Shown: positions 12,510 through 23,219 of the stretch, piece after piece
Layout of the letters: each line of letters begins with the position of its first letter
Numbering within the stretch: the first letter of the stretch is position 1
Assembly: GCA_030035585.1 (NCBI GenBank)
Contig: CM057481.1
Coordinates: forward strand, 62,753,128-62,817,127
From: Dugong dugon
Taxonomy: Eukaryota; Chordata; Mammalia; Sirenia; Dugongidae
Direction of reading: 5' to 3'
Length of the DNA stretch: 64,000 bases
Notes under the pieces: model-generated
What the model saw: the letters and a program-made list of their open reading frames with translations, nothing else
What the model was told of the DNA's origin: nothing
Database searches by the model: none
Position numbers and translations under genes: made by a program

Positions 12510-12703
12510 GACACAGGATTGTACCAGCCAGATACCAATCTACGAAATGTACTCTTAAGGACTATCCAAAACCAAAAGAAATACAACAGGGAATCAGAAC
12601 AGTTTATCAGTAAATGACAACGACATCAAAACAATAAAAGAGGGAATAAACGGCATAGGTATAGAACCTTCTAATGGAGAGGAAGGCAAGGCAATACTAA
12701 GAA

Positions 12704-12937
12704 ATGGTAGACTGCTTCAAACTTAGAAAGATAAGGGTAAAATTCATGGTAACCACAAAGAAAGTTAACAAACATATTCATAAAAATAAAGAGGAAAAAC
12801 ATAAAGTCTCAGCAAAAACAAAACCTACAAAAACAAAAGAAATGAAAAAAAAATCCACAAGCAAAAGTAACTCAGCACAGGACAGTAAGAAGAACAAACA
12901 AAATGTCAGCATGACAAAAAAAAGCACTACAAAATGA
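12704..12937 (+). other. Lysine-rich small frame between ORF1 and ORF2 of L1-1
   Basis: A 77-codon open frame, extremely Lys/Thr/Ser-rich (for example KTKPTKTKEMKKKSTSKSNS), fills the second half of the ORF1-ORF2 spacer. Its stop codon overlaps the ORF2 start as ATGA (ATG 12934-12936, TGA 12935-12937). The equivalent frame is open in L1-2 (54305-54517) with the same ATGA. No known domain. The A-rich base composition could by itself give a Lys-rich frame, so coding status is unproven. It could also simply be a spacer that sets up termination-reinitiation. Confidence 0.4.
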
Positions 12938-15900
12938 CAGCAATAGACTTACATCTATCAATAATTACATTGAATGTAAATTGACTCAATGCACCCATAA
13001 AGAGACAGAGAGTGACAGAATGGATAAGAAAACAGGATCCATCAATATGCTGTCTACAAGAACACACCTTAGAAACAAAGATGTGAATTTATTAAAAGTC
13101 AACGGTTGGAAAAAAATAAATCAAGCTAACAACTACCAAAAAAGAGCAGGAGTGGCAATACTAATCTCAGATAAAATAGACTTTAAAACAAAATCCACCA
13201 TAAAAGACAAAGAAGGACATTATATAATGATTAAGGGGATGATCCATCATGAAGACATAACCATAATAACCATCTACGCACCCAATGACAGGGCTCCAAA
13301 ATACATAAAACAAACGCTAACAACACTGAAAAGAGAAATTGACAGTTCCACAATAATAGTAGGAGACTTCAGCACACCACTCTCATTAAGGACAGAACAA
13401 CTAAGAAGAAACTCAGCAAAGATGCAGAAGACCTAAAGGGCACAATCAGCCAACTTGACCTCATAGGCATATATAGAACACTCTATCCAACCACTGCAAA
13501 GTACACATTCTTTTCCAATGCACATGGAACATTCTCCAGAATAGACCACATCTTAGGCCACAGAGCAATCCTCAACAACACCCAAAACGTTGAGATAATT
13601 CAAAGTATCTTCTCTGACCACAATGCCATCAAGGTAGAAATTAACAACAGAAAAAGCAAGGAAAAAAAAATCAGTTACATGGAAACTGAATAATACCCTG
13701 CTTACACATCACTGGGTAATAGAAGAAATGAGAGATGGAATCAAAAAATTCCTAGAATCAAGTAAGAATGAAAACACATCATACCAAAACCTTTGGGACA
13801 CAGCAAAGACAGTCCTCAGAGGACAATTTACAGCAATAGATGCACACATCAAAAAAGAAGACAGGGACAAAAATCAAAACATTAACTAAAGAACTCAAAG
13901 AAATAGAAAGAGAACAGCAAAAAAAGCCCACAGCCACCGAAAGAAAGGAAATAGTAAAGATCAGAGCAGAAATAAATGAAATAGAGAATAGAAAGGCAAT
14001 AGAAAGAATCAACAAAACCAAAAGTTGGTTCTTTGAAAGGATCAACAAAATTGATAAACCACTGGCCAGACTGACAAAAGAATAACAGGAGAGGACGCAA
14101 ATAACCCAAATAAGAAATGAAATGGGGGACATTACAACAGACCCAACCGAAATAAAAAGGATTATAACAGAATATTATGAAAAACTATACTCCAACAAAT
14201 TTGAAAACCTAGATGAAATGGGTAAATTTCTAGAAACATACAGCCTACCCAAACTACAACAAATAGATGTTGAAAATCTGAACAGACCCATAACAAGAGA
14301 AGAGATTCAGAAGTTAATAAAAAAACTCCCAACCAAAAAAAGCCCTGGCCTAGATGGCTTCACTGGTGGATTCTACAAAACAGTTACAGAAGAGCTTGTA
14401 CCAGTACTACTTAAACTATTTCAGAGCATAGAAGAGGAAGCAACACTTCCAAATTCATTCTATGAAGCCAGCATAATGCTGATACCAAAACCAGGCAAAG
14501 ATGTCACCAAAACAAGAAAATTACAGAACAATATGTCTCATGAACATAGATGTAAAAATTCTTAACAAAATTCTAGCCAATAGAATTCAGCATCGTATCA
14601 AAAAAAATAATACACCACGACCAAGTAGGATTCATACCAGGTATGCAAGAATGCTTCAACATTATAAAATGAATCAACATAATCCACCACATAAGTAAAA
14701 GGAAAGAAAAGAATCACATGATCATCTCATTTGATGCAGAAAAGGCATTTGACAAAGTCCAACACCCATTCCTGATAAAAACTCTCAATAAAATAGGTAT
14801 AGAAGGGAAATTTCTCAACATAATAAAGGGCATCTATGCAAAACCAATGGCCAACATCATTCTTAATGAAGAGAGGCTGAAAACATTCCCCTCGAACAAG
14901 ACAAGGATGCCCTTTATCACCACTCCTATTTAACATTGTGCTGGAAGTTCTAGCTATAGCAATAAGGCAAGAAAAAGAAATCAAGGGCTTCCAAATTGGT
15001 AATGAAGAAGTTAAACTGTCCATGTTCGCGGATGATATGATTCTATGCACAGAAATTCTCCGTGAGAAGTCTGCTGGAACTAATAGAAAGATTAATAAAC
15101 ATTCAAAAATCATTTGGATTCCTATACACCAATAAGGAGAATGATGAAAAGGAAATCAGGAAAACAATACCATTTATAATAGTCCCTAAAAAGATAAAAT
15201 ACTTAGGAATAAATCTAACCAGGGATGTAAAAGACCTATACAAAGAAAACTACAAAACACTACTGCAAGAAACCAAAAGAGATCTACATAAATGGATAAA
15301 TGTCCCATGCTCATGGATAGGTAGACTCAACAATCATACCCAAAGCAATCTACAAATACAATGCAATGCCTATCAAAATATCAACAGCATTCTTTAAAGA
15401 GATGGAAAAACAAATCATTAACTTTATATGGAAGGAGAGACCCCAGGTAAGTAAAGCACTATTGCAGAAAAAGAACAAAGTAGGAGGACTTGCACTGCCT
15501 GACCTCAGAACATACTATACAGCTATGGTAGCCAAAACAGCCTGGTACTGATACAACGACAGATACATTGACCAATGGAACAGAATCAGGAACCCAGATG
15601 TAAATTCATCCACCTACAGTCACCTGATCTTCGACAAGGGCCCAAAGTCCATCAAATGGGGAAAAGACAGTCTTTTTAACAAATGGTCCTGGCAAAACTG
15701 GATATCCATCTGCAAAAAAAGAAACAGGACCCATACCTCACGCCGTATACAAAAACTACTTCAAAATGGATCAAAGACCTGAATATAAAGCCTAAAACTA
15801 TAAAGTTTATAGAAGAAAAAATAGGACCAACAATAGAGGCCTTAATACTTGCCATTAACAGGATAAAAACTGTAACCATCAGTACACAAACCCCAAAAGA

Positions 15901-16704
15901 TAAGCTAGATAACTGGGATCTTCTAAAAATCAAACACCTATGCTCTTCAAAAGACTTCACCAAAAGAGTAAAAAGAGAACCTACAGACTGGGAAAAAATT
16001 TTGAGACAGTACAAGTCAGACAAAGGTCTAATCTCCATAATCTACAAGAAAATCCAACACCTCTACAACAAAAACGCAAATAATTCTGTTAAAAATTGGG
16101 CAAAGGAAATGAACAGACACTTCACCAAGAAGACATTCAAATGGCCAACAGACACATGAGGAAATGCTCAGGATCACTAGCCATTACAGAAATGCAAATT
16201 AAAACCGCAATGAGATACCATCTCACCCCGGCATTACTGGCATGAATCAAAAACACTGGAAATAACAAATGTTGGAGGGGCTGCGGGGAGATTGGTACTC
16301 TTACGCACTGCTGGTGGGAAAGCAAAATGATACAGCCATTTTGGAAAATGATATGGTGCTTCCTCAGAAAGCTAGAAATAGACATACCATTCAATCCAGC
16401 AATTCCACTCCTAGGAATATATCCTAGAGAAGTAAGAGTCGTCACTCAAATAGACATATGCACACCTATGTTCATGGCAGCATTGTTCACAATAGCAAAA
16501 CTATGGAAACAACGTAGATGCCCATCAACAGATGAATGGATAAACAAACTATGGTACATACACTCAATGGAGTACTATGCAACGAGAAAGAACAACAATG
16601 AATCTGTGAAGCATCTCATAACATGGATGAAACTGGAGGACATTATGCTGAGTGAAATAAGTCAATCACAAAAGGACAAATATTGTATGAGACCTCTATT
16701 GTAA
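12934..16704 (+). pseudogene. L1-1 ORF2 (endonuclease/reverse transcriptase), broken
   Basis: ORF2p nicks DNA and reverse-transcribes L1 RNA at the nick. The N-terminal apurinic-type endonuclease (about 12934-13680) keeps the segment VGDF but reads GDFS where GDFN is usual (AGC at 13371-13373). The reverse transcriptase spans roughly 14100-15500, with [13 protein letters not shown] near 14730 and the catalytic FADD box at 15025-15036. The C-terminal region ends at 16704 and includes [13 protein letters not shown] and a cysteine-poor tail. Several frameshifts and stops split the frame (for example breaks near 13436, 14084, 14565, 14933 and 15135-15551). Its ATG overlaps the stop of the lysine-rich frame. 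Normal L1 ORF2 length (about 1,275 codons) is retained in span, so decay is by point changes and small indels. Confidence 0.9.
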
Positions 16705-17741
16705 AAACCCATGAAAAAGTTCACACACAAAATGTAACAATCTTTGTTGGTTACCAGGGATGGGAGGGGTGGGGGGGAAATACTAAACAGGCAATAGATA
16801 AGTGGTATCTTGGGTGAAGGGTGAGACAGTACACAATAAAGGGGAATCCAGCGCAACTTGTACAAGGGAAGGTCATGGAAGCTCCATAGACACATCGAAA
16901 CTCCCTGGGGGACTGAATTGCTGGGTGGAGGGCTCTGGGGACCATGGTCTCGGGGAACATTTAGCTCAATTGGCATAACACAGTTTATAAAGACAATGTT
17001 CTACATTCTACCTTGGTGAGTAGTGTCTGGGGTCTTAAAAGCCTGTGAGCAGCCATCTAAGATACTCTACTGGTCTCATCCCTCGGGAGCAAGGGAGAAT
17101 GAAGAGAACAGGATACAAGGAAAAGATTAGTCCGAAGGAATAATGTACCACAACTACCAAGGCCTCCACCAGACTGAGTCCAGTACAGCTAGATGGTACC
17201 TGGCTACCACCACTGACTGCTCTGACCAGGATAACAACAGTGGGTTCTGGACAGAGCTGGAGAAGGATGTAGAACAAAATTCTATCTTACAAAAAAAAGA
17301 CCAGATTTACTGGCCTAAAGGAGACTGGAGAAACCCAGAGAGTGTGGCCACCAGACACCCTTTTAGGTCAGTGGTGAAGTCATTTCCGAGGTTCACCATT
17401 CAGCCGGGGAGTGGGCAGCCCCATAAAACCAAATGGGACTAATGAGGCACAGCAGTCCAGGGACAAGCTCCAGAAGGCAGAAGGGGACAGGAAAGCTGGT
17501 GATAGGGAACCCAAGGTTGAGTAAGGATAGTGTTGATGTGTTGTGAGGTTGTTAACCATTGTGCTAGGGCAACATGTGTACTGTTAAATGAGAAACTATT
17601 TGTTCTGTAAGCCTTCATCTAAAATGAGAATAGCAGCATAATTGGAAGAGCGTAGTTGATGTCACTGAACTGTGCATGTAGAAATTTTTAAAATGGTGTA
17701 TCTTTGGTTATGTATATTTTCACCAAAAAAAAAAAAAAAAA
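16705..17741 (+). other. L1-1 3' UTR with first poly(A)
   Basis: Follows the ORF2 stop. It contains a G-rich segment (GGGATGGGAGGGGTGGGGGG near 16758), a common L1 3' UTR feature, and ends in an A17 run at 17725-17741. Blocks such as CAGCCATCTAAGAT and GGTACCTGGCTACCACCA recur in the L1-2 3' UTR (58690-58860), confirming that the two elements are related here. The frame 17143-17442 has no L1 counterpart. Confidence 0.8.
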
Positions 17742-17880
17742 GAAAAAGGTCTAGAAGGGAGAGGGTTGACATGTTGTGGGGTTGTTAACCAATGTCATAA
17801 AACAATATGTGTACTACCCTTTCATGGTAAACTATTTGTTCTGTAAGCCTTCACCTGAAGTACAATAAAAAAAAAAAAAA
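17742..17880 (+). mobile_element. Second L1 3' end inserted in the L1-1 poly(A) tail
   Basis: After the first A-run, about 115 bp repeat the last part of the L1 3' UTR: GTTGTGGGGTTGTTAACCAA and ACTATTTGTTCTGTAAGCCT match 17530-17615 closely. They are followed by CAATAAA and a new A-run (about 17866-17880). This looks like a severely 5'-truncated L1 that inserted into the older poly(A) tail, a favoured target for the L1 nick. A local duplication or an alternative poly(A) end are less likely explanations. Confidence 0.75.
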
Positions 17881-18677
17881 GGAAAAAAAATTAAAATAAA
17901 TAAATAAGAAGGACACACACAAGGTAAAAAAACAAAAATCTAGTCTGTCCATCACTGTTATTTATTTTGATATTATCCTACTATTATTTTATGGAATTAC
18001 TGATATAATTTGGTTTAAATTTATTGTTTTTAATTACATCAGTGCCACCTGTATTGCCTGCTTTTCAATTAATTACTTATTTTAAAAACTTTTATTCTCT
18101 ATTCTCCCTTTTTAGATTTAAATCTTCTTTTAGTGATTACTATAGAAAGTATAAAAATAATTCTTCACTTATCAGAGTCTATCTTAAATTAGTAATTTTA
18201 GTAGTCTCACTTTTGAAGAATATTTTCACTGTTGCTGTTATTTTCTTTCAACACCTTTAAATTGTCTTCTTCATTTCATTATTTCTTTTGAGAAATCAGC
18301 TGTCAGTCTCACTGTGCTCTTTTGATGGTAATGTGTCTTTTTATCTCTGGTTGTTTGTAGGATTTTTTTCTTTGACTTTAGTTTTCAGTAGATTTACTAT
18401 GATATCTAAGTATGACTCTTGTAGCATTTTTCCTGCCTGGGGTTCATACAGCATCTTGATTCTGTGGCTTGAGATCTTTTATCAGATTTGTAAATTTGTC
18501 AGCCATTACCCCTTCAAATATTCTTCTGCCAAGTTTTCTCTTTTTTGTGTTTTTAGGAGCCATTACATGAATGTTAGACTTTTTTTTTAATACCATATCA
18601 TGTGTGGTTGATGTATTTTTTTTTTCTGTATTTTAGTTTATTTTTTTCTCCTTCAAGCTTTGGTCTAGGTATTTGTA

Positions 18678-18887
18678 CTGAAGTAGCACAGTGGTTAAAG
18701 CATTTGGCTGCTAATGGAAAGGTTGGTGATTTGAACCCACCACCTGTTCGTGGGAGAAAGATGCGGCACTCTGCTTCTGTAAAGATTTACAGCCTTGGAA
18801 ATTCTATGGGGCAGTTCTACCCTGTCCTATAGGGTCACTATGAATCAGAATCAACTCAACAGCAGCAGATTTGGTTTTTGGTTTTTC
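18678..18887 (+). repeat. AfroSINE
   Basis: tRNA-like head (AGTAGCACAGTGGTTAAAGC ... CTGCTAATGGAAAGGTTG ... TTTGAACCCACC), then GGGGCAGTTCTACCCTGTCC and the RTE-like tail GGTCACTATGAATCAGAATC ending in a GGTTTTTGG tract. Slightly longer middle than most copies (extra AGATGCGGCACTCTGCTTCT segment). Confidence 0.9.
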
Positions 18888-19237
18888 TTCAAATTCCCTG
18901 GTTTGTTTTTTTTGTATGTCCTATCTGCAATACACATTGGTTTACATCTATTGAGCTATTAACTTTAATCATGGCATTTTTCAGTTTTAGAATTTCCAAT
19001 GGATTCTTTTTATGCATTGCTATTCTCAGATGAATTCTCCACCTTGTCAAAAGTTAATTTCTTGAACTTATTAATCATTTTTATTTTAAAGCTTGTGTCT
19101 CATGTCTCCAATATCTTGGTTATCCATGATTCTCTTTCTACTGTTTCCTTTTTCCCTTCATCTTGCTGCTTGATAAGTCAGTAATTTTTATTAAATGTTG
19201 GAGCATTGTGCATGAAAATATTGTAGGTGCTCTAGAT

Positions 19238-19552
19238 CAGCACTCTCCAGTATAAATATAATGAAAGCCACATATGAAATTTATCATTTTCTAGTAGACA
19301 CATTATAAAAAGTAAAAAGAAATAGGTGAAATCATTTTAATAATATATTTTATTTAATTCAATATATTAAAATACTATTTCACATGTTATCAATATAAAA
19401 TCATTAATGATATATTTTACATTCTCTTTTTTATACTGTCTTCCAAATATGGTGTACATTTTATATTTACAAAACATCTCAATTACTACTAACTGTAATT
19501 CAAGTATTAAATAGGCACCTGTGGCTACTGGCTACTGTATTAAACAGTGCAG
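19238..19552. mobile_element. Non-autonomous hAT DNA transposon (MER type)
   Basis: A 315-bp element starting CAGCACTCTCCAGTATAAAT and ending AACAGTGCAG, with imperfect terminal inverted repeats. It is flanked by 8-bp duplications CTCTAGAT (19230-19237) and CTCTAGAA (19553-19560), 7 of 8 identical, as expected for hAT transposition. The interior (GAGAGCCACAT-like and TAATATATTTTATTTAATTC text) matches a common mammalian MER family by recognition. No transposase coding remains. Confidence 0.8.
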
Positions 19553-19720
19553 CTCTAGAAAGTATTATTTTCTCTCTGAGAGGATTCATCCCATCATCTG
19601 GCTTGCAGCTAGAACATGTAAGATAACTTCAAGCTAATTAGGGACTGAGATGACTCCTACAGGATTGCAGTTTTTATGGCTCAGTTTACTCCTTTTTTTG
19701 CCTCCCTTTACTCAAGTGTA

Positions 19721-19912
19721 AACCGAAACACAAACCCATTGCTACTGAGTCACAACTCATAGTGACCCTAAAGGACAGGGTAGATCTGCTTCATAGGGTT
19801 TCCAAGGCTGTAATCTTTATGGAGGCAGACTACCACATCTTTCTCCTGAGGAGCAGCTTGTGAATTCAAACCACTGACCTTTTGGTTAGCAAGCGGAGTG
19901 CTTAACGACTGC
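19721..19912 (-). repeat. AfroSINE, antisense
   Basis: Tail first (ACTGAGTCACAACTCATAGT), then CATAGGGTTTCCAAGGCTGT, then the reverse of the tRNA-like head (ACTGACCTTTTGGTTAGCAA). Inserted in the older antisense L1. Confidence 0.85.
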
Positions 19913-20010
19913 CTGTAGGTTTACTTAGCAGTGTCCCTGGGAAAACTGTCACATGTAAAGATCACTCTGTACTTTCATTGGCTGTTTAAATTCTGGTTAT
20001 CTTGGTAGTG

Positions 20011-21914
20011 CTGACCTTAAATCTTTGTCTTCCCAGACATTGAAGAAATCTCTGTTAACTTCTCTGTCTCTCAACAGCTTCCTTCTTTCTGGTTTTGGAT
20101 TAATGCACTTCCCTTGTCTATGGAATATTGGCCCTTCATATCCTGGTCACATGAACAGTTTCTTTAAGTATTCAAATAAATGGCTTTGGTGTTTTACCAA
20201 TTCTTTTCTTTCTCTCTCTCTTTCTCTCTTCTGTGTGTTTTTTCAGCAAGAGCATTGCCTGCTGTGAGCTTCTTCATCAAAGCCGGAAGCAGAATTCACA
20301 TGTGAAGATTTAATTTAAATGTTCAAATGAATGATGCTTCTCAATTCTAACTTCAACTACTATAGAGCAAAATTTCCTAAAATGTTTTCCACAAAATCCT
20401 GGCCCCATGAGATGCTGTGAGAAGAAAAAGTTTCTTCTGTTAATATCAGCTAGAGTGAGAGAAGGAATTTAATGCAAGAATGCAGTTATATAGGGGTTGG
20501 AAGACAATCAAAGAGGACAGACAAGTAACCTAGAGTTTAGCAAAAGCAAGAAGCTGCTACTACCTCTAGGCCCATGGGACGATAGATGAAGATGGTTTTA
20601 CCAGAGCCAGAAAGTGAGGTTCTCAGGTGGGAACAAGAAACCTGGTGGGGCTTTCTGGTAGCAGTTGTAAACTTGGAAGGCAGAGCAGAAACTACAGAGG
20701 AGACACCATCTAAGGCAGGGTAAGGGAGGATAAATGCCCTAGATTTCCCCTTCTCCCACCTTTGAGTCTTCCATTAATGTTTCTTATTGGTCAAATTTAC
20801 CAGAAAGCCAGAAGGCAAGGCAAGTGAACCTAGAGATGATTCTCAGCAATAGAGAGCAGATGGCAAGGACGGGAATGTATCTGACAACTTACAATGACAT
20901 TACTAGCACAGTAATTAAATAGTTTGGGAAATGCTGTATATCAGTTGGATTATTACTGTAGGATGGTGATATAGTTGATAGAAAGGTGCCAATGGACAGT
21001 TTTAAAATGCAACATCATTTTAATGAAAAGGGTACAGGAATGTGCAAAGATAATTATGAACAGTTTATAAAGCAATAGCTTCCTGTGTCCCCAGAGTACT
21101 CCATGGAAATATAAAGCAACAGATAATGTCCTTCACGTGGAAAGAGGATTATTCTAGGTCAAAAATTTCTGCCTTTATAATGAGGGTTTAATGTTCTCTA
21201 CGTCTCTAATCTCTTCTAGGTGGAGTACCAATGGCCATTTTCCCATTAGCATCCCTTAGCAGGTCTAGATTTCAAACCTATTTGGGGTCTGAGTGTTGTA
21301 TTTTATTTTATTTTAATAACAGAATGGCCAAACCAGTACTTAACTTTGAGAATATTGTTAAATACTCTGTCCCCATGTCAAAGATTCATATTACACACTA
21401 GTGTATTAATGCTCAGAGTGTGTTTATGATGCAAAAAAGAAAGTTTAGCTTTATTTAATTGAACGTTTCTAAATGTACTGAGATTCAGAACACATTAGCT
21501 TTATTTAATCTAGCATTTCCTGATACATTCAGACCATATTCTATCAGGGTACAATATTAATATTCTCTGGAACAGTTTCTCCGGTAACACTGGATTAGGG
21601 AACCTCAAGTCCTCACATGGTTTCAATGGCCTACATAATTAGATATACATAATAATCTAATCTTACGTATCTCTGCTTTCTAACTTAAATCCACAGATGG
21701 TGAGAAAGAAGTTATCTATTCTTTTTAAATTTCACAAGTAACTGTCTTTTGCCAATATATGAGGCTCAAATATCATCCCTTCATATTTGCCTATGTTACA
21801 ACTTTCCTAGGAATCTCTCTCCATCATTCTTACCTAAATTTTAACGAACAAATTAAGCCCTTCTCATCTATGAAGTCTTTCTTAATTTCTTCCATTATTT
21901 TGTTAATAATATTG
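20011..21914. other. No gene recognised; unique-looking DNA
   Basis: No domain-bearing frame. A pyrimidine tract (TTTCTTTCTCTCTCTCTTTC) lies near 20207-20230. Text such as AATGTTTTCCACAAAATCCT (20380) and AGTTTGGGAAATGCTGTA (20920) hints at the two ends of an old DNA transposon split by other sequence, but I cannot support the call. Confidence 0.45.
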
Positions 21915-22180
21915 GTTAGCCCTTAGTGAATATTTTCTATGCACCATAAACTCTAACTAAACCCCTTTTCATACATTATTTCACTTACTTGTTACTATTC
22001 TGTGAGGGTGGGTATATGATTAACTCTCTAGACCTCAGCTTCCTCATCGGTAATTTGAGCATAAAATCCTTACTCGAGACTGTATGGCTGGTAAGTGGCA
22101 GGATTATGATTCAATTTTATCTCTGTTTGACTCCAGAGGCTGCCCTCTTAACCATCAACCTATACCTTGTCTCACAAAAA
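21915..22180 (-). repeat. MIR SINE (antisense)
   Basis: Reverse MIR signals at both ends: TATTTTCTATGCACCATAAA ... TATTTCACTTACTTGTTACT on the left, and GGCTGGTAAGTGGCAGGATT ... GACTCCAGAGGCTGCCCTCT on the right. Diverged, near full length. Confidence 0.7.
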
Positions 22181-22424
22181 TCTTCTTATTGAAATTACTA
22201 CAGACTTTTTAATTATGCCAGTTTTAGCATTTGGTTACTTATTGCTTTTTTTAATTCACTGTTTTATAAAGGCAATAACTTTAATTAAGTTGAAAATTCA
22301 GAGTTTACTTGTTTTCTTCCAGGTAGCCTAGGATAGTGGCATCTGCCTACATCTATATCGCACCACAGTACAAAAGAAGAAAAACATACAACTACGCAAA
22401 ACCCACAACATTGGCATAACTAAA

Positions 22425-22790
22425 GACAATGGATGTACAAGTGTCCTTATAAGTGAGAGACAGAGGAAGATTAGGGAGACACACACAGAGGAAAGAGTTA
22501 TGTGAAAACAGAGCAGAGAGAGATTTGAAGACGATGGCCTTGAAGATTGGAACAATGAGGCCACAAGCCAAGGAATGCTGGCAGCCACCAGAGCTGGGAG
22601 AGGCAAGGAATGGGACCTCCTCTAGAGTCTCCAGAGACAGTATGGCCCTGATGTCACCTTGATTTTGGCCCAGTGATAATAATTTTGGACTTTTGGTTTC
22701 CAGAACTGTAAGAAATTAAATTTCTGTTGTTTTAAGCCATCAAATTTGAGACAATTTGTTAAAGCAGCAAGAAGAAACTAATACCACAAA
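22425..22790 (+). mobile_element. MaLR-type LTR (MLT1/MST-like), 5'-incomplete
   Basis: Characteristic MaLR LTR text: GTACAAGTGTCCTTATAAGT near the left, the GAGACACACACAGAGGAAAG block, CCAGAACTGTAAGAAATTAA, TTTCTGTTGTTTTAAGCCAT, and an end near AGAAACTAATACCA. The initial part is missing. It is in the opposite orientation to the internal remnant at 23220-25770, so they are probably separate insertions. Confidence 0.7.
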
Positions 22791-22794
22791 TAAA

Positions 22795-23200
22795 TTTCAA
22801 AAAGTAGAGCTATTACAAACAAAATTCCCTGATTACAATGTAATAAAACTAGATATTATTAATAAAATCCAAAAAGAAAAAGATCCTTCAACCTGAAAAA
22901 AAAAAAAAAAACAATTCTTGAGTTAAAGGGGAAATGCAAATTGGTATTACAGGAATTCTAAAAACTCATGATAATGAAAACTACATATATGAAGCTGTGT
23001 GATATATTTAAAGTGATCAGAAGAAAGTTCATAACACTAAACACATCAATAAAAATAAAAGAATGATAGTAAATAAAGTATCAGTTCAAAGAATTAAGGA
23101 AAAAAAAAAAAGGTAATAAAGTAAGCCAAAAGAAAGCATGTGGAAGGAAAAAATAAAAAGATAAGTGCAGGAAATAATAAATAATAAAATACAAATAATT
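22795..23200 (+). mobile_element. Ancient L1 ORF2 fragment
   Basis: A-rich sense-strand L1 text resembling the old ORF2 endonuclease/RT junction: ATTACAATGTAATAAAACTA, ATAACACTAAACACATCAAT, then GAAAGCATGTGGAAGGAAAA. Contains two A-runs (about 22899-22914 and 23100-23111). Heavily decayed, no open frame. Confidence 0.5.
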
Positions 23201-23219
23201 AAACACATCATGCAGAGTT

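Larger units (their letters stand above)
10268..17934 (+). mobile_element. L1-1: near full-length LINE-1, inactive
   Basis: Complete L1 layout on the plus strand: long 5' UTR (to 11873), ORF1 (11874-12509), ORF1-ORF2 spacer with a lysine-rich frame, ORF2 (12934-16704), 3' UTR and poly(A) (to 17741). A second short L1 tail and an A-rich end follow. The insertion is framed by an 8-bp direct repeat AAAATCTA (10260-10267 and 17935-17942) at a TTTTTT/AAAA site, as expected for target-primed reverse transcription by L1 endonuclease. The element sits in an older antisense L1, whose sequence reads on across the empty site. ORF1 and ORF2 are broken, so it cannot move. Subfamily not determined; an afrotherian lineage is inferred. 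Confidence 0.9.
17935..20010 (-). mobile_element. Older antisense L1, right part (ORF1/5' region), with later insertions
   Basis: This continues the L1 broken at 10267: TCTAGTCTGTCCATCACTG resumes exactly where the left part stopped. Further right, antisense L1M/HAL1-type text appears (CAGCCATTACCCCTTCAAAT near 18501). It is interrupted by an AfroSINE (18678-18887), a hAT element (19238-19552) and an antisense AfroSINE (19721-19912). The minus-strand order (5' side right, ORF2 left) is consistent with one element. The right boundary is uncertain. Confidence 0.6.

Noticed and set aside
20380-20940. Split ends of an old DNA transposon
   Set aside because: Only two short phrases resemble terminal text; no duplication or inverted ends could be shown.
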